Shown here: positions 50,617-59,181 of the stretch, piece by piece
Layout: each line of letters starts with the position of its first letter
How positions within the stretch are numbered: the first letter of the stretch is position 1
NCBI RefSeq assembly: GCF_902364945.1
Contig: NZ_CABJFS010000010.1
Coordinates: 27,432-91,431 of the forward strand
Reading direction: 5' to 3'
Length of the DNA stretch: 64,000 nucleotides
Source of the DNA: Collinsella aerofaciens
GTDB lineage: Bacteria; Actinomycetota; Coriobacteriia; Coriobacteriales; Coriobacteriaceae
The notes under the pieces: generated by a model
The model's database searches: none
What the model was told of the DNA's origin: nothing
Seen by the model: the letters and a program-made list of their open reading frames with translations, nothing else
Translations under genes and position numbers: made by a program

Positions 50617-51048
50617 ATGCTCATTTCTTCTAAGGGCCGCTATGCCCTCCGGTTAATGATCTATATCGCGGCGCTGGGTGACGCCGAGGGCAAGATTGCT
50701 TTGCGCGAGGTTGCCGACCGTGAACATATCTCGCAAAAGTATTTGGAGCAGCTGGTTCGTCCGCTTATGAAGGCGGGCCTGCTTAAGAGCGTGCGCGGCA
50801 AAGGCGGTGGCTACATGATGGCCAAGGACCCCGCCGAGGTGCGTGCTGGCGACATCCTGCGCGCTGTCGAGGGCAGCACGGCGCCCGTGGCGTGCGACGG
50901 CATCGACAACAGCTGCACCCGCAGCGATTTGTGCTCGACCGTCAAGTTCTGGCGCGGCCTGGACGACGTGATCGAAAAGTACGTCGACGGCGTGACGTTG
51001 GCCGACCTGGCCGCCGTCCCCGAAATCAACTTTGACATTAAGCTGTAG
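50617..51048 (+). CDS. iscR: Rrf2/IscR-family Fe-S-sensing regulator
   Basis: 143 residues. Winged-helix Rrf2 repressor: 'MLISSKGRYALRLMIYIA' at the N-terminus, recognition helix region 'ISQKYLEQLVRPLMKAGLL', wing 'SVRGKGGGYMMAK', and cluster ligands Cys93, Cys100 and Cys106, spacing close to that of IscR of E. coli (C92, C98, C104). It should bind a [2Fe-2S] cluster and repress the divergent suf operon and itself through the site at 50493-50517. ATG 50617 follows GGGAGGG. The MNT gene starts 8 bases after the stop, so the next pair may share its transcript. Confidence 0.9.
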   Translation: MLISSKGRYALRLMIYIAALGDAEGKIALREVADREHISQKYLEQLVRPLMKAGLLKSVRGKGGGYMMAKDPAEVRAGDILRAVEGSTAPVACDGIDNSCTRSDLCSTVKFWRGLDDVIEKYVDGVTLADLAAVPEINFDIKL

Positions 51049-51056
51049 GGGTGCAA

Positions 51057-51344
51057 ATGGCATCTCTCGACAAGGTGTACAAGCAAATCGAAGTTTTTGC
51101 TCGGGAATGTGACGCCGAGAAGGTCGTATTGTTTGGTTCTCGTGCTCGAGGCGACAACTTGCCCAAGAGCGATATTGACATCGCCGTAGCAGGTTGCCGG
51201 GATTTCGGCCGTTTCTCATATTTGATCGAGGAACATCTTGATACTCTTTTAGATGTAGATGTCGTCAATCTCGACGAGTCCCTATCGCAGCAATTGCTCG
51301 ATGAGATTGCCAGGGATGGTGTGATTCTGTATGAAAAAATATGA
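51057..51344 (+). CDS. MNT-type minimal nucleotidyltransferase (possible antitoxin)
   Basis: 95 residues. Minimal nucleotidyltransferase with 'LFGSRARGDNLPKSDIDIAV': the Gly-Ser pair at 27-28 and Asp39/Asp41 are the catalytic residues, so it should be active. In HEPN/MNT modules this enzyme modifies the HEPN partner with AMP and silences it. ATG 51057 is preferred over GTG 51051. The HEPN gene starts 14 bases before its stop, so the two are coupled. It follows iscR after 8 bases, probably by chance or by transcript sharing, not by function. Confidence 0.85.
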   Translation: MASLDKVYKQIEVFARECDAEKVVLFGSRARGDNLPKSDIDIAVAGCRDFGRFSYLIEEHLDTLLDVDVVNLDESLSQQLLDEIARDGVILYEKI

Positions 51345-51750
51345 GAACTTTGTTAGCGCCTTGGCGAATCTTGAGGATGCGCCCAATCAGGATCTCAACA
51401 ATGATTTTGTTCAGAGTGGATTAATTAATAAGTTCAATCTTCAATTTGAACTGAGCTGGAAGCTCCTTAAGCGTCTGCTCGAGTATGAGGGCGCCACGCT
51501 TGCCGCGTCGGGGTCTCCTCGTGCCATCTTGAAGGAGTCGTACCGATTCTACGACTTTATTGATGAGGCAGCCTGGCTAGACATGCTCAGAGACCGCAAT
51601 ACGAACGTCCATATCTATGACAACAAGCTCGCTCAAGATTTGATTCAGCGTATCCTGAACGTCTATATCCCCGCTTTCTGTCAGTTGAGAGACGGGCTGA
51701 TGGGACGCTACGGCGATCTTCTTCTGGTGCCCGACGACCAGTTTGTTTAA
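51331..51750 (+). CDS. HEPN-domain protein, HI0074-like (possible toxin)
   Basis: 139 residues, all helical. It matches the nucleotidyltransferase-substrate-binding family (HI0074): 'NKFNLQFELSWKLLKRLLEY' and 'AILKESYRFYDFIDEAAWLDM'. The HEPN motif RX4-6H is present as Arg89-Asn-Thr-Asn-Val-His94, the ribonuclease site in toxins of the HEPN/MNT type. It overlaps the MNT gene by 14 bases. Whether the pair acts as toxin-antitoxin is unproven for this subfamily; the intact motif makes it possible. Confidence 0.83.
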   Translation: MKKYENFVSALANLEDAPNQDLNNDFVQSGLINKFNLQFELSWKLLKRLLEYEGATLAASGSPRAILKESYRFYDFIDEAAWLDMLRDRNTNVHIYDNKLAQDLIQRILNVYIPAFCQLRDGLMGRYGDLLLVPDDQFV

Positions 51751-51887
51751 TTCCTTTAGATTTCGCGGATTTCGCGGAGGGTTGTTGCCGTTTACCGAGG
51801 GGTTGTTGTGCAACAACGGGCGAGCTGCAATACTTACTCTTATCTTTGCAAACTGCACTTTAACTACACCAATGCAGGGAGGATCTT

Positions 51888-53660
51888 ATGCAGCCCAAGC
51901 ATTCTGCTATTGTCGCGGGCCTGACGCTGGCGCTTTCGTTTGGCGCCGTTTCCGCGCCGGCACCCGCCGCTGCCGAGGAGCCCACGCCGGGCGTTGCCTC
52001 GAATGCGACCGATATCGATAAGGGTCTCTATACCCAGCAGTCCTTCTCGGGCGTGCTGAGGTCGGTCCAGGGCGTTTCGTTTGTTAACGTGACCACCGAG
52101 ATGAAGTACTTTACCAAGTACGAGAGCCATGGCAACTATAACCAGGGCTTTTCGTATGGCGACGGCTATAACGCGCTGGGCTATTACCAGTTCGACCGTC
52201 GATGGTCGCTCATTCCGTTTATGAAGCAGGCCTACAACTACAACCCCGAAAAATACAGCATGCTCAAGGATGCGATTGATCGCGGCAGCGAGATCTCCAA
52301 CGCGAGCAATGCCATGTACGAGAACGGCCAGCTCACCGAGCTGGGCCATATCGCGCAAGATGCCTTCCAAGGTGCGTACAACACCGATCCTGTTGAGTTC
52401 TCAGCACTTCAAGATGCCTATGCCTACAACTCGTACTATGCGGTGACCGAGGCGTGGCTCAAGAGTGGCTTGGGCATTGATGTTTCGGGCCGCGCCGATT
52501 GCGTTAAGGGCATGGTGTGGAGTATCACCAACATGTGCGGCACCGGTGGTTGCAGGGACTTCTTCCGCTGGGCAAACCTTTCTAACAGTATGACCGACCG
52601 CGAGTTTGTGACGGCGCTCTCCAACAGCGTGGTCAATAACGTGGCGACCAAGTATTCGAGCCAGCCCCAGTATCATGAGGGCTGGAAGAATCGTTATAAG
52701 AATGAGCTGAAGGACTGCTTGGTTTATATCGCTGAGGACGAGGCTGCCGCCGCGACGCCCGTGCAGCCCGAGCCCTCGCCGGCGCCCTCGCCGACGCCTG
52801 ATTCGAATGACGACTCGAGTGACGATGCCAATGATGACAGGATGGATGCGCCCTCGACCGATGCTGACGGTAATGGCTCTGCTGGTGGCACTACCAACGA
52901 CGGCTCTACCTCGAACGGCTCCGATTCGAACGGCTCTGCTGCGGGCGATTCGTCTTCAAGCTCTGCCGGCAATACGGACAGCGCCGCTTCTGGTTCGACC
53001 GACGCTGACACCTCTAACTCATCCACCGGCTCGAGCGATTCGTCCGCTGACACCGGCTCTAACAAAGGCTCTGGCTCTGCCGCAACCCCTGATTCCGATG
53101 TTTCCAAGGACAACTCGAATAAGGCACCGGACGCTCCCGTTGCTTCGCCGGACAAGAAGCCTTCTTTCTCCGTGCAGCTTGGTTCTACGCTGGGCTCTTC
53201 GCTGATGGCTGGTGTCAATAACGGCTCGACCCAGAACAAGGACAACTCTGATCAGGTTTCCACGGAAAAGACCGAGTCCGATAAGGGTTCTAGCTCTGAT
53301 GAGAAGGGCGACAAGTCCGCTCAGGAGAAGGACGATGGCAAGAAGTCTGAATCTGAGGCGAAGGACGAGAACAAGGACAAGACCGAGGACGGAAAGCAGC
53401 AGGGCGAGGACAGCGGTAAGGGCAGCACCGACAACCAGGTCCAGGAGCAAAATGACTCCAAAACGGTGACCACCACGACCACGACGACTACAACGACCAA
53501 GTCCTCGGGCGGCAACATGCCCAAGACGGGCGATCTGATTGTGATGGCGAGCCTTGCCAGTGCAAGCTTGGCCACGCTGGGTGCCACGTCTATCGTAAGT
53601 GGTAAGCATAAGCTCGATCAGCAGAAGAAAACTTCTGGGGAGGACGGTTCGGAGGAGTAA
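51888..53660 (+). CDS. Secreted, sortase-anchored lysozyme-like protein
   Basis: 590 residues. A signal peptide is visible (residues 1-30, cleavage after 'APAAA'). Residues ~60-265 look like a lysozyme-type hydrolase: 'YFTKYESHGNYNQGFSYG' with a candidate catalytic Glu, 'YNALGYYQFDRRWSLIPF' and 'CVKGMVWSITNMCGTGGC' with cysteines able to form disulfides. Residues ~280-540 are Ser/Asp/Thr/Lys-rich and end in a run of threonines. At 544 'MPKTG' followed by a hydrophobic stretch and a Lys/His tail form a sortase signal of the L/MPXTG type. So it is probably a wall-attached peptidoglycan hydrolase. ATG 51888 follows GGGAGG. Confidence 0.8.
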   Translation: MQPKHSAIVAGLTLALSFGAVSAPAPAAAEEPTPGVASNATDIDKGLYTQQSFSGVLRSVQGVSFVNVTTEMKYFTKYESHGNYNQGFSYGDGYNALGYYQFDRRWSLIPFMKQAYNYNPEKYSMLKDAIDRGSEISNASNAMYENGQLTELGHIAQDAFQGAYNTDPVEFSALQDAYAYNSYYAVTEAWLKSGLGIDVSGRADCVKGMVWSITNMCGTGGCRDFFRWANLSNSMTDREFVTALSNSVVNNVATKYSSQPQYHEGWKNRYKNELKDCLVYIAEDEAAAATPVQPEPSPAPSPTPDSNDDSSDDANDDRMDAPSTDADGNGSAGGTTNDGSTSNGSDSNGSAAGDSSSSSAGNTDSAASGSTDADTSNSSTGSSDSSADTGSNKGSGSAATPDSDVSKDNSNKAPDAPVASPDKKPSFSVQLGSTLGSSLMAGVNNGSTQNKDNSDQVSTEKTESDKGSSSDEKGDKSAQEKDDGKKSESEAKDENKDKTEDGKQQGEDSGKGSTDNQVQEQNDSKTVTTTTTTTTTTKSSGGNMPKTGDLIVMASLASASLATLGATSIVSGKHKLDQQKKTSGEDGSEE

Positions 53661-53691
53661 TCTTCCAGATCGTTTTCTATAAGAGTTTGGG

Positions 53692-53733
53692 ACGGGGTCC
53701 GGTGCGGCGGCATCGGACCCCGTTTTTGTTGTG
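53692..53733 (+). terminator. Intrinsic terminator of the lysozyme-like gene
   Basis: ACGGGGTCCGGTGC and GCATCGGACCCCGT pair around GGCG and run into TTTTTG; 32 bases after the stop codon. Confidence 0.85.
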
Positions 53734-53860
53734 CAACGATTTGTTATGCCCCCTCGGGGGCATGTTGCTACCGTTGCCCGAAACGTTTACATGTCGATAT
53801 TGTTGCGCTCTACCCGCTCGTTACAATGGGCATCGTGCTGCGTTAGAGGGAGAACTTACG

Positions 53861-55660
53861 GTGTCTGAACAGGCGAATTATGGTGTTGCTCATGCGTTTG
53901 GTGCACGGTTGCTCAATCATGCGGGTAACGCAGCTCTGCCGGTTGATGTACACGACTTTTCTGATGCAATCAATTGGTGTTTACTCGTCGATAAGACTAT
54001 GTTTATTGCCGATATATTGGACAGCGAAGCACCTGTTGCGCTTTGTTGTCGGCCCAAGGGTTTTGGCAAGAGCATGAATCTATCGATGCTCAAATGCTAT
54101 TTGGAACGATCTGATCACCGACGGCCGGATCGAAGCCCGTTCGTCGGCACCCAGATTTGGCAGGCGGGCGGTGGTCGCTTTCGTGATGAGTACGCGTGCT
54201 ATCCCGTCATCTTGCTCGATTTTTCTGCTGCCGCTGCGAGGCGCGACGCCGATGCTGCGGCGGCTATTCGCAGCGCTGTCGCGAACGAGTGCGCCCGATT
54301 GCTGCCGCTGCTTGCCGCGCCTGATCTGTCAAGACGTGAGGTTCGTCTTATCGAGAGGGCGGCGCGTGGGGTGGCCAGCGATAGGGAGATCGATGCGGCG
54401 CTTGGCGTGCTTATTAAGCTGCTCCAGACAGCTTTCGATGAGCAGGTTGTTCTTCTGATAGACGACTACGACGTGGTGTGTCCAAATGGTTTGGACGCTA
54501 AGGACGACGGTGGCGTGGATTTCCTAGAGTCGCTCAGCCGGATGTTGTTTGACACCATTGCCGATGCCGGCGACTCGTTGCGATTGACGTGTCTGATGGG
54601 CGAGCGCCCCGGTCATGCCGAGTTTGCGTTGTCCCAACGTGGGGTTTCCTATCGGTCGGCGACAGCGTTGTCGAGTTGGTGTGATCGATGGTTCGGTTTT
54701 TCGGACGACGAAGTCCAAGTGCTGTTGGATTGCATCGGTCGCAACGGCTGTCTGGATGACGCGCGTGAGTGGCTCGAGGGCTATCTGTTTGGTGGTTTTT
54801 ATTGCTCGAGCCCGGAGCGCGTGGTGGACTACGCACAGCGCGATTGCGTCGCGCCCGTTCGGGCGGATCTGTATGGTTACGCCGACCGTCTGAGCGCATG
54901 CGTCGGTGACTGGAATCTCATGCGCCTGTCCGCATTGTTCGATTTGGTTGAGCCGCATGGGTTTATTGAGGCGCCAGTGCATGTGCATGCCGAGGAGGTC
55001 GATGCCGCCAAGCCCGAAGATATCTGGACTGCGCTGTATCTGTCTGGATTTCTTACGACGGACATGACAGGGCATTCGGAGGACGGCGCGTGCCTTCGTT
55101 CCCTGCGCCTGCCTAACAACGAAGTGCGTCAGGCGCTCCGTCTTGTAATTCTGGAATGGTTTGAGTGCGCCGTTGAGGACGTTGGAGTTATCGACTCGTT
55201 CCATGACGGGTTGTGTCGAGGAGACGAGGACGCTGTAAAGCAAGCTTTGAGCTGTGCTATCGGCGATCTGGGCATCGATGTGGACAAATCAGATATGCCG
55301 ACAGCCTATCATCTGGCGCTGCAGGGGCTTTGCTTTGGACTGTCCGGCTATTGCAATCCCAGCTCCAAGCGAAGTGGCGTCTCGGATCGCTGGGATATCC
55401 AGGTGATTCCCACCGGTCGGGTGTTTGACGTGGCCGACACGCTCGGCATGCTCGATGAGCGACCGCTCATTACGATCAACATGTTGTATGACCCTGGCGT
55501 CGATGCCCTGGGCCTGGAACTGTTAGCGGTTCAGGCGCTGCTCGACATAGAGCGCGACGGCATCGATGATATCCGCGTGCCGCGCCCCGCCGTCGGGCGC
55601 ATGCGTTGGGGCTTTGGTTTTGACGGTCAGCGTGTGTCCGTGGTGTGTCAACGACTGTAG
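53861..55660 (+). CDS. AAA-ATPase-like protein with degenerate PD-(D/E)XK domain
   Basis: 599 residues from GTG 53861, which follows GAGGGAGAA; the frame stays open upstream to 53687 but across a terminator. This is the AAA-ATPase-like family of unknown function: 'LLVDKTMFIADILDSEAPV' then the P-loop-like 'CCRPKGFGKSMNLSML' (residues ~62-77), and 'VVLLIDDYDVVCP' as Walker B. Family members end in a PD-(D/E)XK nuclease-like domain; here the matching region reads 'DRWDIQVIPTGRVFDVA' and 'LITINMLYDPG', so the usual E-x-K is missing and the nuclease is probably inactive. Many relatives occur in multiple copies and are suspected mobile or defence-related genes. Confidence 0.82.
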   Translation: MSEQANYGVAHAFGARLLNHAGNAALPVDVHDFSDAINWCLLVDKTMFIADILDSEAPVALCCRPKGFGKSMNLSMLKCYLERSDHRRPDRSPFVGTQIWQAGGGRFRDEYACYPVILLDFSAAAARRDADAAAAIRSAVANECARLLPLLAAPDLSRREVRLIERAARGVASDREIDAALGVLIKLLQTAFDEQVVLLIDDYDVVCPNGLDAKDDGGVDFLESLSRMLFDTIADAGDSLRLTCLMGERPGHAEFALSQRGVSYRSATALSSWCDRWFGFSDDEVQVLLDCIGRNGCLDDAREWLEGYLFGGFYCSSPERVVDYAQRDCVAPVRADLYGYADRLSACVGDWNLMRLSALFDLVEPHGFIEAPVHVHAEEVDAAKPEDIWTALYLSGFLTTDMTGHSEDGACLRSLRLPNNEVRQALRLVILEWFECAVEDVGVIDSFHDGLCRGDEDAVKQALSCAIGDLGIDVDKSDMPTAYHLALQGLCFGLSGYCNPSSKRSGVSDRWDIQVIPTGRVFDVADTLGMLDERPLITINMLYDPGVDALGLELLAVQALLDIERDGIDDIRVPRPAVGRMRWGFGFDGQRVSVVCQRL

Positions 55661-55680
55661 CGGCGGGCGAAAGCCCTTTA

Positions 55681-56700
55681 CTACTCGGCGTCCTTCAGGG
55701 GCGGCATGGGCTTCCAGTTGGGATCCTTAACGATCTTGCGTGCGTCCTTCATGCCACGGCGCAGCGCCGGAATACCGGTCTTAAAGCATTTGTCGACTGC
55801 TGCCAGACGAATGAACTCCTTGCAGAAGGTCGCGGCATTGCCCAGACGGAACAGCACGGGGTGGTAGTCGCCGTAGATCTGCATGTAGCGTGCCAGATAA
55901 CCGCGGTTGCGCATGATGTAGTAGCGGTTGGTGTCGCTCGTGGAGTTGAGCTGGCGCTTGCCGGCGATATCCCAGTTAGAGACGGCGCGGGCGCGCTTGA
56001 GCACCACGTCGGCAACCACGGCGGCGGGGAAGTGCTGGCTGGCCACGTAGCCGTAGCAGGCATCGTCGCCGTAGATAAAGAAGCGCGCGTCGGGCAGGCC
56101 AATCTTGTCGACCACGCGGCGCGAGAACATGCCGCCCTCAAAGCACAGTTGGTTCATGGTGCGGTAGCCCTCGGGTCCCAAATCCCACTTGGCGATGGGG
56201 TTAGGGATGCCGAGCGAAAGGATGAGCTGGTACTGCCAAAAGAAGGCGCCGCCGTCAAAGTCCAGGCGCGAACCCTGAATGACGTCGTAACGGTCGGTCC
56301 ACTTGGCCAAGCGCTCGATGCCTTCGGGGATGACGAGCACGTCGTCGTCCATCACCCAGAACCACTGGGCGCCCAGGTCGTAGGCGCATTTGGTGCCGGC
56401 GGAGAAGCCACCCGCGCCGCCACCGTTTTCAAGCTGCGGCGCGTATATAACGCGGTCGGTGCCACCCTGTGAATCGGGCTGGTCGGTGTCGATGCCCCAC
56501 AGGTTGGCGAGGCGCTCGTTAAATGCGGTGCACATGGCCTCGGTCTCGCGGGAATTCTCGTTATCGACAATCACGATGCGCCAGGGCGTTGCCGTGAGCT
56601 CGGTCATGGAGTCGAACAAGTTGGCCAGGAGTTCCTGGCGCTTGTACGTGACGACAACGATGGCGAGCTTATCGATGGGGGCGGGAAGGGTTGAAGGCAT
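55681..56700 (-). CDS. Family 2 glycosyltransferase, galactofuranosyltransferase-like
   Basis: 339 residues. GT-A fold enzyme: N-terminal 'KLAIVVVTYKRQELLANL', then 'PQLENGGGAGGFSAGTKCAY' and the metal-binding 'WFWVMDDDVLVIPE', the pattern of the GlfT-like group that adds galactofuranose or rhamnose residues. A later 'GDDACYGYVASQHFPAAVVAD' completes the substrate site. No membrane segment except perhaps the first strand. ATG 56700; opposed to the next gene, so it begins a divergent transcript of the surface-glycan cluster. The sugar is not certain. Confidence 0.82.
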   Translation of the reverse strand: MPSTLPAPIDKLAIVVVTYKRQELLANLFDSMTELTATPWRIVIVDNENSRETEAMCTAFNERLANLWGIDTDQPDSQGGTDRVIYAPQLENGGGAGGFSAGTKCAYDLGAQWFWVMDDDVLVIPEGIERLAKWTDRYDVIQGSRLDFDGGAFFWQYQLILSLGIPNPIAKWDLGPEGYRTMNQLCFEGGMFSRRVVDKIGLPDARFFIYGDDACYGYVASQHFPAAVVADVVLKRARAVSNWDIAGKRQLNSTSDTNRYYIMRNRGYLARYMQIYGDYHPVLFRLGNAATFCKEFIRLAAVDKCFKTGIPALRRGMKDARKIVKDPNWKPMPPLKDAE

Positions 56701-56956
56701 GGGGCAATATATCCTTTCACGCGCGGCGCACGAGCGCTGCGCGGAAGCTATCGAATACGTCCTTGGGACTGTCCTATTGTAAAGGCTCGGCGCACCTTGA
56801 CGGCAAGCTTTGAATAAAACGCAGGAACCTGCCACGGGCCCGCCGCATGACGTGCGGCTACTTTGCCCGTAAGAGGCTCCATAGATTATATAAACGCCCG
56901 CTGGCGCGCTGACCCTTTGATACCATGAAACGACAGGTATTTCCTAAGGAGCACAT

Positions 56957-58060
56957 TTGTCTACTAACGCCTCTGGCAGCCCTGTTCTGTCGCTGCTTAT
57001 TCCCATTTACAATGTTCAGCGCTACCTGCGCGAGTGTCTCGATTCCGCCCTGGCGCAGACGCTCAAGGATATTGAGATCATCTGCATTAACGACGGGTCG
57101 ACCGACAACTCGCCGGCGATTATCCGCGAGTATATGGAGCGCGATGGGCGCGTCAAGATGATCGACAAGGCCAACAGCGGCTACGGCGACTCGATGAACC
57201 ACGGTCTGGAGATGGCGCGTGGCAAGTACGTTGGCATCTTGGAGTCCGATGACTTTATGGCGCCCGACGCACTCGAAAAGCTTGTCTCGGCCGCCGATAG
57301 CAATAATGCCGACTTTGCGAAGGCGAACTTTGATTTCTACTGGTCTAAGCCCGAGGAGCGCCGTTCGCTGCACGAGATGTTTAAGGCAAGGGATTGTGGC
57401 AAACCGGTGCATCCCAGCAATACGACGCAGTTCTTTAAGCAAAAACCGTCGATTTGGTCGGCCGTGTACCGTCGTGATTTTCTTGAGCGCAACGGTATCA
57501 AGTTCCTGCCGACTCCGGGGGCATCCTTTCAGGACACGTCATTTGCCTTTAAGGTGATCGCGTGTGCCGAAAAGGCTATTTACCTGCATGATGCCGTGTT
57601 GTCGTATCGCCAGGACAACGAGAATTCCTCGGTCAATTCTTCGGCTAAGGTCTTTTGCGTCAATACCGAGTATGCCGAGATTGAGCGTTGGATTCGAGAG
57701 GATTATGCCCGCGACCACGCAAGTGATGACGTCGCGCGCATGCTCAAGTTCAATCAGCTCATTAAGTACGATTCGTACATGTGGAACTACGTGCGCTTGG
57801 CGCCTAAGTTCTATAAGGAGTTCCTGGTGCAGATGGCTAAGGAATTTCAGGCGGCCTTGGACGCGGGGGACTTTTCGCTTGATGACCTCAAGCCGTGGAA
57901 GCGCGCGAATCTCGCTGCCATCCTCAAAGATCCTGAGGGCTGGGTTGACGATCATCCGAGTTTTGCGACGGATGGTGCCTTGGGGCGTGCTAAGTATTAC
58001 GCCTCGGTTGGAGGCCCAGGCGTGGTCGCCGCCTTCCTCATCGAATCGCTGAGGGGGTAG
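56957..58060 (+). CDS. Family 2 glycosyltransferase (duplicate A)
   Basis: 367 residues. Typical GT2 start 'VLSLLIPIYNVQRYLRECLD', nucleotide-sugar site 'IICINDGSTDNSPAIIREY' and metal site 'VGILESDDFMAPD'. A C-terminal helical region of ~150 residues probably binds the acceptor. Start TTG 56957 follows AAGGAGC. Strikingly similar over its first ~200 residues and in parts of the rest to the gene at 59182, e.g. both contain 'VKMIDKANSGYGDSMN' and 'IICINDGSTD', so one arose by duplication. The next gene begins 6 bases later. Sugar and acceptor unknown. Confidence 0.88.
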   Translation: MSTNASGSPVLSLLIPIYNVQRYLRECLDSALAQTLKDIEIICINDGSTDNSPAIIREYMERDGRVKMIDKANSGYGDSMNHGLEMARGKYVGILESDDFMAPDALEKLVSAADSNNADFAKANFDFYWSKPEERRSLHEMFKARDCGKPVHPSNTTQFFKQKPSIWSAVYRRDFLERNGIKFLPTPGASFQDTSFAFKVIACAEKAIYLHDAVLSYRQDNENSSVNSSAKVFCVNTEYAEIERWIREDYARDHASDDVARMLKFNQLIKYDSYMWNYVRLAPKFYKEFLVQMAKEFQAALDAGDFSLDDLKPWKRANLAAILKDPEGWVDDHPSFATDGALGRAKYYASVGGPGVVAAFLIESLRG

Positions 58061-58066
58061 GTTGGC

Positions 58067-59107
58067 ATGGGAGAGACTTTGACCCCCAAAGCTACCATTG
58101 TCGTCCCCGTTTACAACTCTGCGCGCTCCATTCAGCGATGCCTCGATTCGCTGTTGGCCCAGTCCGAGTGCGCGATTCAGGTTGTCTGCGTCAACGACGG
58201 TTCGACTGATGATTCGTCGAACGTGTTGCACCAGGTCGCGCAGGCCGACGATCGCGTACTGGTGATTGACCAGGAAAACGCGGGCGTCTCGTGTGCTCGA
58301 AATGCCGGTATCGATGCCGCCGAGGGCGAGACCGTCTTTTTTGTGGACGCCGACGATTACATCGATGCCCAGACGGTCGAGCGCGTACTGCATGCCATGG
58401 AGTCTGCAGATGTCGAGGCCGCCGTTTTTGGCGGCGTCTGTGAACCAGCCGATGCTGCCCCCAAACGCGTTCAGCAGCTCATGAGCCCCAAAGCTGGTAC
58501 CTTCGGCGCCCGTGATCCCCAACTGCTGTTTCATTCGAATGCGCAGCCCTATGCCTGCCGTGCGGCTTTTTCGCGCGAGCTGCTCAATCGCGAAGGCATT
58601 CGCTTCGCCCCCGGTTTGGCTTTGGGAGAGGACGTCGTCTTCCAATTTGCGGCTTATGCGCTTGCCCGCAAGACCGTCGTCATGCCGGACAAGTTCTACC
58701 ACTACGTGATGGAGAGCGAATCGGCGACGCACGAGTTCAACAGTGCCGAGGCTCGCGCCAAAAAGCTTGACGCCCACATGAGGATGCTCGAGGAAGTCTT
58801 GGAGGACTGGGCGGCCTACGGTCTTTTGGACCTGTGCCCCGGCGAGCTGATAACTTGGTTTTTGGACCTCATTGTGTTCGACCTGGCGCGCTTGGATGCC
58901 GATGACTTCCATCGCGTGGCGGCTCGCGTCAACATGGACCTCACGACGTTTTTGGGAACGGAGTGGGCGGATATGCCTGCTAAGGGCGCCGTTCGCCGTG
59001 TCGCCCATAAGCTCGTTGTGGCGACCTCGGGCGTTTCGATGGCAGACGCCACGTTGTTCTATCTTTCGACCCGTGGTCTCAAGGCCTGCCTGGAGCGCTT
59101 TCTCTAG
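58067..59107 (+). CDS. Family 2 glycosyltransferase
   Basis: 346 residues. GT2 motifs: 'KATIVVPVYNSARSIQRCLD', 'VCVNDGSTDDSSNVLH', 'NAGVSCARNAGIDAAEG' and 'VFFVDADDYIDAQTVE', then a Lys/Glu-rich second half with 'GLALGEDVVFQFAAYAL', which carries the usual catalytic 'ED' pair. Different from its two flanking neighbours, so a separate sugar addition. ATG 58067 lies 6 bases after the preceding stop. The next gene follows after 74 bases. Confidence 0.88.
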   Translation: MGETLTPKATIVVPVYNSARSIQRCLDSLLAQSECAIQVVCVNDGSTDDSSNVLHQVAQADDRVLVIDQENAGVSCARNAGIDAAEGETVFFVDADDYIDAQTVERVLHAMESADVEAAVFGGVCEPADAAPKRVQQLMSPKAGTFGARDPQLLFHSNAQPYACRAAFSRELLNREGIRFAPGLALGEDVVFQFAAYALARKTVVMPDKFYHYVMESESATHEFNSAEARAKKLDAHMRMLEEVLEDWAAYGLLDLCPGELITWFLDLIVFDLARLDADDFHRVAARVNMDLTTFLGTEWADMPAKGAVRRVAHKLVVATSGVSMADATLFYLSTRGLKACLERFL

Positions 59108-59181
59108 TTCCAAGCGCTGCCGCCCGCCGCAACTCGGCTGCTAAAATAACCCTGTTACACGCTATTCAACAGGAGGTTCTC

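Noticed and set aside
53450..53505. Run of ACC/ACG triplets as a microsatellite
   Set aside because: It encodes the poly-threonine part of the wall-protein stalk in frame, with mixed codons; no evidence of slippage.
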